Made by a program: the position numbers and the translations under genes | Part shown: positions 55,135 through 63,599 of the stretch, piece by piece | How the letters are laid out: each line of letters starts with the position of its first letter | How positions within the stretch are numbered: the stretch's first letter is position 1 | DNA from: JAFGPS01 sp964628465 | GTDB lineage: Bacteria; Planctomycetota; Phycisphaerae; Sedimentisphaerales; Anaerobacaceae | DNA: 64,000 bases | Assembly (NCBI GenBank): GCA_964628465.1 | Contig: CAZVOA010000005.1 | Span: 59,858 to 123,857, forward strand | Reading direction: 5' to 3' | Notes under the pieces: generated by a model | Told to the model about the DNA's origin: nothing | Database searches by the model: none | Seen by the model: only the letters and a program-made list of their open reading frames with translations

Positions 55135-56037
55135 CTATTTCGGTTGTTCATTTTTCTTCTCGTCAGGTGGACAATTTCTTACACATCGAAAGCCGACACA
55201 AGCCCATTGCAAATCTAACTCCATTGCTTCTCTATCAAAACATCTGGCACCATTGTCTATATAACCACTGCCTCGAGTAATTTTAAATTCTCCTTTTTCA
55301 GGGCCGCGGGGATTTTTTTCTGGGCTTCGAGAATAATATTTTTCATCATACCAGTCATTGCACCATTCTCTTACATTGCCAAGCATATCATATAATCCCC
55401 AACCATTAGGTTTCTTTTGCCCTACAGGTAACAAAGCAGGAAGTGGTTTTTCCCAAATTCCAGTATCTCCCATAGCTTCATGATACTTTGCTGCATCCGG
55501 CCAGTAGTTTGCATATTCAATAATATTGTTTGAGTCATTTCCAAAGTAATATGTTGTAGTTGCACCAGCTCTACACGCATATTCCCATTCTGCTTCTGTC
55601 GGAAGCCGATAACCATTTTTGCTAAAATCACAAACCCATGTACTTTCATCGTAGCATGGCTCTAATTTTTCTTTTATCGAGCGAGCATTACAATATTTAG
55701 CCGCATCTGTCCATGATACCCGGCTCACGGGATAATTTGATCCTATTGAAGCATTTTCCAGATATGGCGGCTCCTGGCTAGTTTTTTTCTTTTTCGTCTC
55801 AGTCGGATTTTCCTTCATCAGTGCCGTATATTCCGCCTGAGTTGTCTCATATTTATCAATATAAAAACTATCTATATAAACCTCATGTTTTGGCAGATTA
55901 ACTTCCAAACTATTATCCGAACCCATCATATACTTTCCAGCGGAAACTTTTATCATCATTCCTGTACTATCGGCACCTAAAGAAATCGCACCAATCGCTA
56001 ACAAAGTTGTAATTACGAATAAAAATGTTTTACTCAT
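55135..56037 (-). CDS. Exported FGE/SUMF1-fold protein
   Basis: This 300-residue protein has a signal peptide (TFLFVITTLLAIGAISLGA) and a formylglycine-generating-enzyme fold. It shows VSAGKYMMGS, VSWTDAAKYCNA, YRLPTEAEWEYACRAG and DMLGNVREWCNDW. The final block is ITRGSGYIDNGARC rather than the RGGSY-x-C-x4-C of catalytic FGE, so the copper-binding cysteine pair seems absent and a binding role is more likely. No sulfatase gene is nearby. Its stop lies inside the open frame of the next gene. Confidence 0.85.
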   Translation of the reverse strand: MSKTFLFVITTLLAIGAISLGADSTGMMIKVSAGKYMMGSDNSLEVNLPKHEVYIDSFYIDKYETTQAEYTALMKENPTETKKKKTSQEPPYLENASIGSNYPVSRVSWTDAAKYCNARSIKEKLEPCYDESTWVCDFSKNGYRLPTEAEWEYACRAGATTTYYFGNDSNNIIEYANYWPDAAKYHEAMGDTGIWEKPLPALLPVGQKKPNGWGLYDMLGNVREWCNDWYDEKYYSRSPEKNPRGPEKGEFKITRGSGYIDNGARCFDREAMELDLQWACVGFRCVRNCPPDEKKNEQPK

Positions 56038-56059
56038 TTTATCTCCTTTTTAAGAATAT

Positions 56060-57592
56060 TTATGGTTTATAAATCTTCACATAACGATTGCTATAAGAAA
56101 TACCTTGAAGGATAAAGTAATCACTTACTTTTTCATGGCGGAATTTATGAGTGCTAACATCTGCGGCATAAGTCTCTGCGTTTGCACCTGTTCCAGATTC
56201 TTTTACTGTTTGCCAATGAAGAAAATAAAGATTAATACCGCTCTTGTATTTAAGTTCCAGAACCCATCCACGCTGCAAATTCATGGTTATAAAGGTATTC
56301 CAAGGAATATCTCCCGTTACACCACCCGACCATGAATAATTCCTCAGATAAGTCCCACTTCCAGTGGTTCCATCAAGAGCATGGGTTGCGGCTGAAGAAC
56401 AACTTAAAGTTCCAGTCACAAAACTGCCGTCCGGCAACTCAATATTCGGTGAACAAGCCTTTCCATTCTTAAAGTTATCTACATCTCTGGCCAGGTGGTC
56501 CGGATATATTTTTAAATTTCTTGTATCGTGAGCGCCGGTATCTATAACTCCAATCATTGCTATAAGAGTAAGAATTCCTTCGCCTGTTGTCGGATTACTA
56601 ATAGTAGGTGTAGGAGTCGTGTCATTATTAAGTGAACCAATATTAGTAAGAGTCCATTGATAAGACAGTGGCGGTACCATGGGAATAATACCCTCAATAT
56701 AAATGTCATAAAATCCGGTTGCTCCGCTTGCAATACCCTGAAAATCATAGCGGTAATTTGGGTCTGCTAACCATGAAGAAGTTGGAATCGGATTGTCGTC
56801 GCAAGAAGCCGAAGGTGATATTATGCTTACTTCATATATAGTCAATGGGTTAGTTTCATAAGCAGTGTAGCCGCTTTTGCTTATGTAGAGCGTTACAGTG
56901 TAGTTTCCGGGCGGCAGGGGTTGGTCGTTGTATAAGCCTTGATTGCCAAGCCCGTTCCATTCAAGAGATGCCCCAGAACCACCAAGAGGAATATCAGGAT
57001 CATTTACGGCAGAACCAATCAGATAGCGGCTGTATACGGTATTTCCCGCAGCGTTTTTTATATATAAACACATCACATCCGGCTCCCAGATTGTACCGTC
57101 GCCAGCAGGCTGCAAAGAATAGACAAATGTTTCCCCTGTGCCGGTTGGTAAGCAGTGTTCATCTTCTCCCGATTGATCTTTTAAATATTCAATGCCAATG
57201 ACATGAAAACTGCGTATGCCGCTCCAGTTGTCAGTTGCATGATAATAATTATACCCATTAATATAATTTTCGTTTACATCTTCATGGTCATCATCTAAAA
57301 CATTTAATTCAACATCGTAACGTCCAGGGCCTAATCCTAATGCGCTTGGACTAAAAGTAAATGATGAATTAACATTTCTGAATTCTGGTGGTTCCATATA
57401 ATCACCCAAAGAATAACTGTAAATACACCATTTATATTTTTGTATTCCGTTGTTAGAATTATGAGGCTCGCCATCATCCGGGTCGTAAGAATTACTGGTT
57501 AAAGTTATTGAACCGGCTGTATTCATAAATATTTTATATGCACTCGGATTAGATGTTATAACCGGAATAGGATCCTGATCACAAGCGTACAT
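56060..57592 (-). CDS. Exported beta-domain protein with PKD-like and FlgD-like domains
   Basis: The readable 510 residues start MYACDQDPIPVITSNPS. A PKD-like Ig domain (about residues 8-105, ending in PGRYDVELNVLDDD) is followed by a FlgD-like domain with LEWNGLGNQG and PPGNYTVTLYISKSG. A second Ig-like region (about 255-350) and an unknown C-terminal part follow. The start used here lacks a signal peptide because the true start at 57655 is cut off by an in-frame TGA. It precedes the FGE-fold gene by 22 bases. Confidence 0.7.
   Translation of the reverse strand: MYACDQDPIPVITSNPSAYKIFMNTAGSITLTSNSYDPDDGEPHNSNNGIQKYKWCIYSYSLGDYMEPPEFRNVNSSFTFSPSALGLGPGRYDVELNVLDDDHEDVNENYINGYNYYHATDNWSGIRSFHVIGIEYLKDQSGEDEHCLPTGTGETFVYSLQPAGDGTIWEPDVMCLYIKNAAGNTVYSRYLIGSAVNDPDIPLGGSGASLEWNGLGNQGLYNDQPLPPGNYTVTLYISKSGYTAYETNPLTIYEVSIISPSASCDDNPIPTSSWLADPNYRYDFQGIASGATGFYDIYIEGIIPMVPPLSYQWTLTNIGSLNNDTTPTPTISNPTTGEGILTLIAMIGVIDTGAHDTRNLKIYPDHLARDVDNFKNGKACSPNIELPDGSFVTGTLSCSSAATHALDGTTGSGTYLRNYSWSGGVTGDIPWNTFITMNLQRGWVLELKYKSGINLYFLHWQTVKESGTGANAETYAADVSTHKFRHEKVSDYFILQGISYSNRYVKIYKP
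56835..57177. repeat. Copy 2 of a direct repeat of about 340 bp
   Basis: Same-orientation, near-identical partner of 54663-54996. It encodes the FlgD-like domain in the 56060 gene. High identity at silent positions implies recent duplication or gene conversion. Confidence 0.85.
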
Positions 57593-57655
57593 TTTACTAA
57601 TATTAAATCAAAAACAAACCAATGTAAATATTGTTATTTTAATATATCTGTTCAT
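57593..57655 (-). other. Signal peptide region interrupted by an in-frame TGA
   Basis: On the minus strand an ATG at 57655 overlaps the stop of the TPR gene (ATGA) and has GGAGGA just upstream. It reads MNRYIKITIFTLVCF, then TGA (57608-57610), then FNISKMYAC in the same frame as the 56060 gene. With any sense codon in place of TGA this would be a standard Sec signal peptide cut before CDQDP. TGA is a normal stop in neighbouring genes, so this looks like a nonsense mutation or base error. Confidence 0.75.
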
Positions 57656-59553
57656 TTTGCTCCTCCTTCGGCTTGTGAATTCTCGCCGGATTCAATCAAC
57701 TTCATTAATTCTTCGATTGTTTGAGGAACTTGTACAGGAGTGTGATTTATCTCGTAATCATTTATATACGCGTAAACAGTACGGCATTGCGGATTGTCAG
57801 GATAATCACGAACCATCTTCTCGTACTCCGCTTTCATCAATTCATAAGCTTCTTCTTCAGGAAGAATGCCTTTACTCATCAAGCTTTGATATGTGCTGCA
57901 TACCATAAACTGGCAATGACCCGCTCTTTCGTCATCCGGCCAGTTTTCCACAAAAGCCTTGAAATATTTCAGAGCAATCTCATGTTCTCTCATCGCACGG
58001 GCCGCTTCTGCTGCCATTTGATATGCCGTAGAAAGATTTTGAGATTCCGGCAATTGAACGATGATTTTTTCCCATAAGGTCAGAGCTTGTGAATAGTAAT
58101 AATCCATTTTGTAGGTATCACCTTCAGTTCTTACCGCGTTTCTTCCCTGCGGCAATTTCCTTTTCTCCGCCTGAGCTAAATCCCAGTATTGTTCGCCAAA
58201 TGAGAAAACGGCACGAGGCAAACCTTTATTTTCCATGTATTCCGCCATCAGGTTATCTATTCCAATCATAGCGGCTTCGTCGTAGCCGTCGTGAATGTCG
58301 GCTTTGATAAATCCAGCTTTCGCGTTGAAAACATATTCACTTTCAGGCCATTCGTCCAAAACCTGCTGATAGAGCGCTCGCGCCTTTTCAGTATTATCTA
58401 CTTCAATGTAAATATCCCCGATCTGAAAAACCTCTTTCGGCAGCGTTTTTTCATTTGCGTAGATAGCGAGCATTTCCGCATACTTTATATAAGCGTTTTC
58501 CTCATCACCATTGCGCACGTAATACCAGACCTGAGCCGCCTGCGACCATAATGATTCGAGGGAATCCGTATAATTCTCCACATTAAATTCATGAAGCAGC
58601 AAAGCATTCGCGGCATCACCTGTCTTGAGATAATAGTTCGCTATATCAAAATTGGCTCTTGCGAGTTTCGGATTTTCCGCAAGTTCAACCTGTATTTTGT
58701 CAATCAGAGTCTTTGTGTTGGCCGTATCGTTCATGTCGATATAGCTGTAAATCATTTTTTTGTAAAGCTCAGCCTGGTCATCGTATTCGTTCCATGTATC
58801 AATCTGAGCCTGATAAAAATTAATCGCGTTTGCGAATTGTTTCTTGTCCCTGTAATAGTCGGCAAGGTCGCTGATTCCCTGTTTTACATCCTCACTATCA
58901 GGCGAACTGGCAATAAGGTAGTCCGCAACAACCTCAGCGGCGGAGTAATTCTTCGTCGCGGCATCGTACCTGATTTGTGATAACATTCCGAAAATATCTT
59001 TCGGAGCAATCGCGGCGGCGTACTCGAACAGTTCAACCGCTTTTTCTTCCTTTTTATTACCGGCGTAATCGCTGGCTATAATATATGCGCCCATAGCCTG
59101 TTCCGGCTGACTGCTGTATTTACTCAACCACAAATCGACTTCAGCGTCGGCTTTTTTCTTGCCGCTGCGGATGTACGAACGAATAATTTCGACATTGCTC
59201 AACATGCCGTATTTTGTATCAGGAAAATGTTGAACATTGTAATTATGAACCTCGTTGGCTTTTTCGGTATTCCGTAAGGAGTATTGATATTCTTTGCCTG
59301 TTTCATAAACAATTTCATCGAGCTTGTTATTTTGTGCAAAGTTCGTAACCATCAGATTGAACGCGGCGTCCGCTTGATCGAGGTCTTTTTTGGAAATTGC
59401 GTCAAGCAGAACAAGTCTTTGCGTGTTGATATCCAGCGATGATACAGCCGGACTTGAATTTGTCCCTGAATTTGCGATTGTGATTGTTGCGGCGATTGCT
59501 ATGAAAGCAAACACAGCAAGAATTGGGGCGATAAAAGTAAGTTTCTTCCTCAT
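57652..59553 (-). CDS. Large TPR-repeat protein, membrane-anchored or exported
   Basis: This 633-residue protein has an N-terminal signal-anchor (FIAPILAVFAFIAIAATITIA) followed by about 14 tetratricopeptide-like repeats to residue 600. Examples are LYKKMIYSYIDMNDTANTK, KARALYQQVLDEWPESEYVF and ALKYFKAFVENWPDDERAG. Such proteins scaffold envelope complexes and are abundant in planctomycetes. It is the first gene of the exported-protein operon and overlaps the next (interrupted) start codon. Confidence 0.85.
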   Translation of the reverse strand: MRKKLTFIAPILAVFAFIAIAATITIANSGTNSSPAVSSLDINTQRLVLLDAISKKDLDQADAAFNLMVTNFAQNNKLDEIVYETGKEYQYSLRNTEKANEVHNYNVQHFPDTKYGMLSNVEIIRSYIRSGKKKADAEVDLWLSKYSSQPEQAMGAYIIASDYAGNKKEEKAVELFEYAAAIAPKDIFGMLSQIRYDAATKNYSAAEVVADYLIASSPDSEDVKQGISDLADYYRDKKQFANAINFYQAQIDTWNEYDDQAELYKKMIYSYIDMNDTANTKTLIDKIQVELAENPKLARANFDIANYYLKTGDAANALLLHEFNVENYTDSLESLWSQAAQVWYYVRNGDEENAYIKYAEMLAIYANEKTLPKEVFQIGDIYIEVDNTEKARALYQQVLDEWPESEYVFNAKAGFIKADIHDGYDEAAMIGIDNLMAEYMENKGLPRAVFSFGEQYWDLAQAEKRKLPQGRNAVRTEGDTYKMDYYYSQALTLWEKIIVQLPESQNLSTAYQMAAEAARAMREHEIALKYFKAFVENWPDDERAGHCQFMVCSTYQSLMSKGILPEEEAYELMKAEYEKMVRDYPDNPQCRTVYAYINDYEINHTPVQVPQTIEELMKLIESGENSQAEGGAK

Positions 59554-60200
59554 TTTAATATCTCCTTAACATAATGAAAATTGTATTAATACCGCAGAAC
59601 AATCTGCGCATACTTTACAAATCAATAGCTTAGCAGAAATCTAATATCTACAAAAATCCTAAGCGGAGACAGGCATTCGCTTTCCTTACTTTATCTTCAC
59701 TAAACAACTCTAAAGTACAGGTGAATAAAATTATTGTCAAGAGTATTTAAATGTATTTATCGTAATAATATTACTCTCTTACAATATATATATATATATA
59801 TTTCATAAGTCATGTTACTGTAATTATTTATACAATCCTTAGAGGTTCATATAATTTTTTATAAAAATATAGAATATTTTATCAACTCACATATTTTTAA
59901 CCTAAATAGCTTGAGAATTTACTGTTTATTCTATTTTTAAATATCAAAGGTATGATAAAAATAATGCAAATATGAGTTAAACTGTTTTCCAATATATTTA
60001 AGGATCAAAGATACACAAAATCACAATATATTAATATAGAGAATATATTCCATTTCTTATTTGGCAATATAGGAATTATGAGTTAAACTTTATATGGAGA
60101 GAATGCAGGAAAGAGCAAAAAAATAAAGCTGCTACTGGAGGAGATGGCGGCTTATAACAGACCTTTTTTTGGGGGGGTTGTATAAGTTTCTTTCCGAGTT
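59554..60200. other. AT-rich intergenic region with short repeats, possible small RNA
   Basis: This long gap contains an (AT) dinucleotide run near 59786-59803. A 13-base direct repeat TATGAGTTAAACT occurs at 59971-59983 and 60077-60089. A TTTTTTTGGGGGGG homopolymer pair lies near 60166-60179. A 13-codon reading frame MAAYNRPFFGGVV starts near 60145 behind GGAGG. I see no conserved gene; a terminator at 60201 implies that something upstream on the plus strand is transcribed. Confidence 0.4.
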
Positions 60201-60233
60201 GGCCTCTGTGCATTATGCGCAGAGGCCTTTTTT
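60201..60233 (+). terminator. Rho-independent terminator
   Basis: GGCCTCTGTGC and GCGCAGAGGCC form an 11-pair stem with one G-T pair and an ATTAT loop, followed at once by a run of seven T and further T-rich sequence. Orientation is clearly plus strand, although no annotated plus-strand gene lies upstream within 9 kb. Confidence 0.8.
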
Positions 60234-60257
60234 ATTATTTTTTTAATTTTTTCTTTG

Positions 60258-60302
60258 ACACTCAATATGTTGTTGTTAAAATCAAGAAAATGACTATATA
60301 AT
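60258..60302 (+). promoter_or_regulatory. Predicted nrdR promoter with NrdR-box-like site
   Basis: TTGTTA (60273-60278), an 18-base spacer and TATAAT (60297-60302) form a candidate promoter. Just upstream ACACTCAATATGTTGT (about 60258-60273) matches the NrdR box consensus at about 12 of 16 positions, though two strongly conserved positions differ. Autoregulation is possible but weakly supported. Confidence 0.35.
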
Positions 60303-60418
60303 GCGGTGTCGATTTTTTTTAGACTGAAAGGAGGCACGTCTTGTGAATCGTAATATGGGATTCCGTTAAAGTTGACGGTGTCATATCGATTGATGAATAA
60401 TCCGAGACGAGTTTTAAA

Positions 60419-60913
60419 ATGAGATGCCCCTTTTGCAAGGAAGATCAGGACAGGGTCATTGATTCGCGTTCGAGCGATAACGGCAGAACAATTAGACGCC
60501 GCCGACAATGCCTGGCTTGCGAAAGGCGATTCACAACTTATGAAAAGGTAAACGAAACTTTTAGACTTTTCGTTGTCAAGAAGGACAACACACGAGTTCC
60601 CTATGACAGGGACAAAGTGATAAGCGGCTTGCAGAAGGCCTGCTATAAAAGGACAATTACAGCAGAGCAAATTCAGCAAATCGCGGATAAGGTTGAAGAA
60701 AGTATTTTCAGGAATTTTGATAAGGAAGTTTCATCTTCTTTCGTAGGTGAGAGTGTGATGAAACAGTTGCGCAAGGTCGATAAGGTAGCATATATTCGTT
60801 TTGCAAGTATCTATCGGGATTTTAGAGACGCAGGCGAATTAATCAAGGAAGTGAGCAGGGAACTTAAGGATATAGAACCGACTGCTCAATTGCTGCTCTT
60901 CGATGAGCTTTAA
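60419..60913 (+). CDS. nrdR: Transcriptional repressor NrdR
   Basis: This 164-residue repressor of ribonucleotide reductase genes has an N-terminal zinc ribbon (MRCPFCKEDQDRVIDSR, RRRRQCLACERRFTTYE) and an ATP-cone (about residues 49-139) with VVKKDNTRVPYDRDKV. Length and motif order are standard. The ATP-cone protein that follows may belong to the same unit. Confidence 0.95.
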   Translation: MRCPFCKEDQDRVIDSRSSDNGRTIRRRRQCLACERRFTTYEKVNETFRLFVVKKDNTRVPYDRDKVISGLQKACYKRTITAEQIQQIADKVEESIFRNFDKEVSSSFVGESVMKQLRKVDKVAYIRFASIYRDFRDAGELIKEVSRELKDIEPTAQLLLFDEL

Positions 60914-60970
60914 CCAGCGGCTTTGCTATGAAAGGAGTCAAGGGTATGTTTAGCATGGAGGTAAACAAAG

Positions 60971-61555
60971 GTGGTGCGTTCACAATTATATGTTGTAAAG
61001 TCTGACGGCAGCATAGAGGAATACGTACACACAAAAGTTATAGGCACAATAAGCAGGGTTCTCAGCAAAGTGGGAACTGACAGCGTATATCTGGCCGAAC
61101 AACTTACTGATGTGGTAACGTATTATCTCTATAATCAGCAAAACACACAGAAAATAACAAGCGGCGAAATCTTCTCAATAATCGTTGCAATTCTCACGGA
61201 AACCGGCTATGAAGACGCGGCTGATATTTTAAACGAATTTCATATCAGACGCAGATTCAAACGCTTAAGGACGGAAGTAATTCCTATAAATATTCAGGAA
61301 ATTTCTGATGCTCAGATTCTCGCGGACACAGAGCAATCTGACATCTCGATGCAATGGGACAAATCTGAAATAGTGAGCAGTCTTACCGGGAAATATGATT
61401 TCGATATTCCTACGGCAAGAATGATCGCTTCTATGGTCGAAGACAGAATTTTCAACATGGAAATTACAACCGTCCCAACAAGCCTGATAAAGCAGATTGT
61501 TCTCAGCGAAGCCGCTTTGGTTATGAGAGCACAAAAACAGTTACAGACAGTTTAA
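60971..61555 (+). CDS. Stand-alone ATP-cone protein
   Basis: This 194-residue protein consists of an ATP-cone at about residues 5-95 (YVVKSDGSIEEYVHTKVIGTI, EIFSIIVAILTETGYEDAAD). A weaker second cone-like region follows at about residues 125-190 (WDKSEIVSSL, VEDRIFNMEITTVPTSLIK). No reductase catalytic domain or zinc ribbon is present. A GGAGG lies nine bases before the GTG. Adjacent to nrdR, it could sense ATP/dATP and modulate NrdR or ribonucleotide reductase. That is inference. Confidence 0.75.
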   Translation: MVRSQLYVVKSDGSIEEYVHTKVIGTISRVLSKVGTDSVYLAEQLTDVVTYYLYNQQNTQKITSGEIFSIIVAILTETGYEDAADILNEFHIRRRFKRLRTEVIPINIQEISDAQILADTEQSDISMQWDKSEIVSSLTGKYDFDIPTARMIASMVEDRIFNMEITTVPTSLIKQIVLSEAALVMRAQKQLQTV

Positions 61556-61559
61556 TAAG

Positions 61560-62507
61560 CTATATATAGTTAATATTCTGTAGTAGTGTTTTCGCTCGCG
61601 CAAAAATTTCTTCGCGGGATTCGTCTGGATTAATGTCCAGCCAGTTTACGTTTCTGAAGGTTTTAAACCATGTACGCTGGCCCTTGGCGAGTTTGCGCGT
61701 ATTTTTCTTAATCAGTTCAGTAGCTTCCTGTAAGTCCATATTGCCTTTGAGATGGCTGATTATTTCGGCGTAACCTATCGCGGCTTGAGCCTGCCTGCTG
61801 AGAGGTTTTTCCTCATTCAAGAGCGATTTCACTTCATCGACAAGACCATCGAGAATCATTTTTTTTACTCTAAGATTTATTCTGCCGCTCTCTTCTTCTT
61901 TAGCTCTGCGAAGACCAATCACAGTCCAATTGAGGCTGTTTGGCCTTGAAGTAACTTCATTATCAAAATTTGTCCACTGTTTCTGGAAGCTTGAAATCGG
62001 TTTTCCTGTAAGCTGATAAACTTCAAGTGCGCGAATTACACGCTTTCTATCATTAGGATTGATTCGTTCCGCTGCAACAGGATCAACCTGCGATAATTCA
62101 TTATAAAGCTTAAGAAGTCCTTCGCTTTCAATTCTTTCGTGCAATTTCTGTCTTAAGGACTCGTCAGAACCAGCACCTTCAAATAGCCCTTCGAGCAAAG
62201 CTTTTATATATAAACCAGTTCCCCCCACCGCTACAGCTTTCTTACCCCGACTGCTTATCTGCTCTATAACTCCCAAAGCCTGCTCATAAAAAATACCTAC
62301 ATTATAAGCTTCGCTCGGTTCCGCAACATCAATCATGTGATATTGAATTTGCTCCCGAACCTCTTTTGACGGTTTAGCTGTACCAATATCCATCCGGCGA
62401 TAGATTTTCATTGAATCTATGCTTATTATCTCGGCATCCAGCTCTTTTGCCAAATCGAACGCCAGTTTGCCTTTACCAGACGCGGTTACACCAAGAATTA
62501 GAATCAT
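61560..62507 (-). CDS. miaA: tRNA dimethylallyltransferase MiaA
   Basis: This 315-residue enzyme adds a dimethylallyl group to A37 of tRNAs. ISIDSMKIYRRMDIGTAKPS and GGTGLYIKALLEG are diagnostic. The P-loop reads GVTASGKGKL: the residue after GK is glycine where Ser or Thr is expected, which may weaken magnesium-nucleotide binding. The gene is convergent with the ATP-cone gene four bases away. Confidence 0.93.
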   Translation of the reverse strand: MILILGVTASGKGKLAFDLAKELDAEIISIDSMKIYRRMDIGTAKPSKEVREQIQYHMIDVAEPSEAYNVGIFYEQALGVIEQISSRGKKAVAVGGTGLYIKALLEGLFEGAGSDESLRQKLHERIESEGLLKLYNELSQVDPVAAERINPNDRKRVIRALEVYQLTGKPISSFQKQWTNFDNEVTSRPNSLNWTVIGLRRAKEEESGRINLRVKKMILDGLVDEVKSLLNEEKPLSRQAQAAIGYAEIISHLKGNMDLQEATELIKKNTRKLAKGQRTWFKTFRNVNWLDINPDESREEIFARAKTLLQNINYI

Positions 62508-62651
62508 TTTTCAATTTGTTTCTTGCAAATTATAAAATTAGTATTTATTGTTTATTAATATAGTAACTTAGATAGCGTATTATATTCATAAGTTAAGATT
62601 TTGCAAAATAGTAGTTGATTTTTTATTAATTTCAGGAAATCAGGTAATTTT

Positions 62652-63539
62652 ATGAACGGAACAAATTTCGATGCTCGCTTGCGAAGAAAAGCTCAGAGCG
62701 TGAACTTCAACCTGAAACAAATAATTGACTTTCAGGAAACCAACAAAGAACTGAAAGACGCAATCAGCTACACAATAAACGCTCCCGGCAAAAGAATCCG
62801 TTCAGTACTGGTTCTCTGGTGTTACGAATTATTTAATGCCAAGCCGGACCATAATGTAGATATGGCTTCGGCAGCTATAGAACTTGTTCATACTTATTCT
62901 CTCGTCCACGATGACCTTCCAGCGATGGATAATGACGATATGCGGCGAGGCATACCAACCTGTCATAAAGTATATGATGAAGGTACCGCGATTCTCGCAG
63001 GCGATGCTTTATTAACACTCGCTTTTGAAGTACTCGCAAGAGAAATCGAACCTGCCAATAAAGCGGTAAAACTCATCGGCCAATTAGCACATGACGCCGG
63101 ACCAACCGGTATGATTTCCGGCCAGATGGCTGACTTAATCGCCGAAAAAAATGAATGTAATAAAGAAACACTCGAATACATACATATAAATAAAACAGCA
63201 AAAATGTTTCGTTGTGCCGCGGCTATGGGCGCTATATGCGGCGGAGCTTCAAAGAAACTGTACGATAGCCTTTGCGAATTCGGCCTGAAAATAGGTCTAT
63301 GCTTCCAGATCGCCGACGATATTCTCGATGTAACCAGTTCAAGTGAAGAATTGGGAAAAACCGCCGGCAAAGATGCCATCGCAAAAAAATGTACATACCC
63401 TTCTGTGGTCGGAATAGAAAAAGCCAAAGAGATTCAAAAAAAGCTTACACAGGAAGCTATCGAAGCTCTGAAACCTTTCGGCAAAAAAGCCGACACACTA
63501 ATCGAATTAGCAAACGCTCTGCTGGAAAGAAAAAAATAG
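62652..63539 (+). CDS. ispA: Farnesyl/geranylgeranyl diphosphate synthase
   Basis: This 295-residue prenyl transferase has the first aspartate-rich motif DDLPAMDND (Asp87, Asp88, Asp93) and the second DDILDVT. GKRIR lies near residue 47. The two-residue insertion in the first motif is typical of bacterial short-chain FPP synthases. It makes farnesyl diphosphate for lipid carriers and quinones, sharing the dimethylallyl precursor with MiaA next door. Confidence 0.94.
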   Translation: MNGTNFDARLRRKAQSVNFNLKQIIDFQETNKELKDAISYTINAPGKRIRSVLVLWCYELFNAKPDHNVDMASAAIELVHTYSLVHDDLPAMDNDDMRRGIPTCHKVYDEGTAILAGDALLTLAFEVLAREIEPANKAVKLIGQLAHDAGPTGMISGQMADLIAEKNECNKETLEYIHINKTAKMFRCAAAMGAICGGASKKLYDSLCEFGLKIGLCFQIADDILDVTSSSEELGKTAGKDAIAKKCTYPSVVGIEKAKEIQKKLTQEAIEALKPFGKKADTLIELANALLERKK

Positions 63540-63599
63540 CGTATTGCATTTAAAATATAGCGTTTAGTTTCACATTCATTCTGTCTCCTTTCTCATGTC

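Noticed and set aside
57600..57655. Recoding of UGA as tryptophan genome-wide
   Set aside because: TGA ends several clear genes here, such as ntpA, ntpC and hcp, so UGA is a stop in this genome.
59786..59803. AT dinucleotide run as a replication origin or phase-variable locus
   Set aside because: No DnaA boxes, gene context or reading frame supports either; it is an isolated AT run.
60152..60679. Minus-strand open frame of 175 codons opposite the start of nrdR
   Set aside because: It overlaps the well-supported nrdR on the other strand, has no family resemblance, and runs through the terminator.
60928..61005. 25-codon frame overlapping the ATP-cone gene start
   Set aside because: Its ATG lacks clear initiation support and the peptide has no features. 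The GGAGG at 60957 serves the GTG at 60971 instead.
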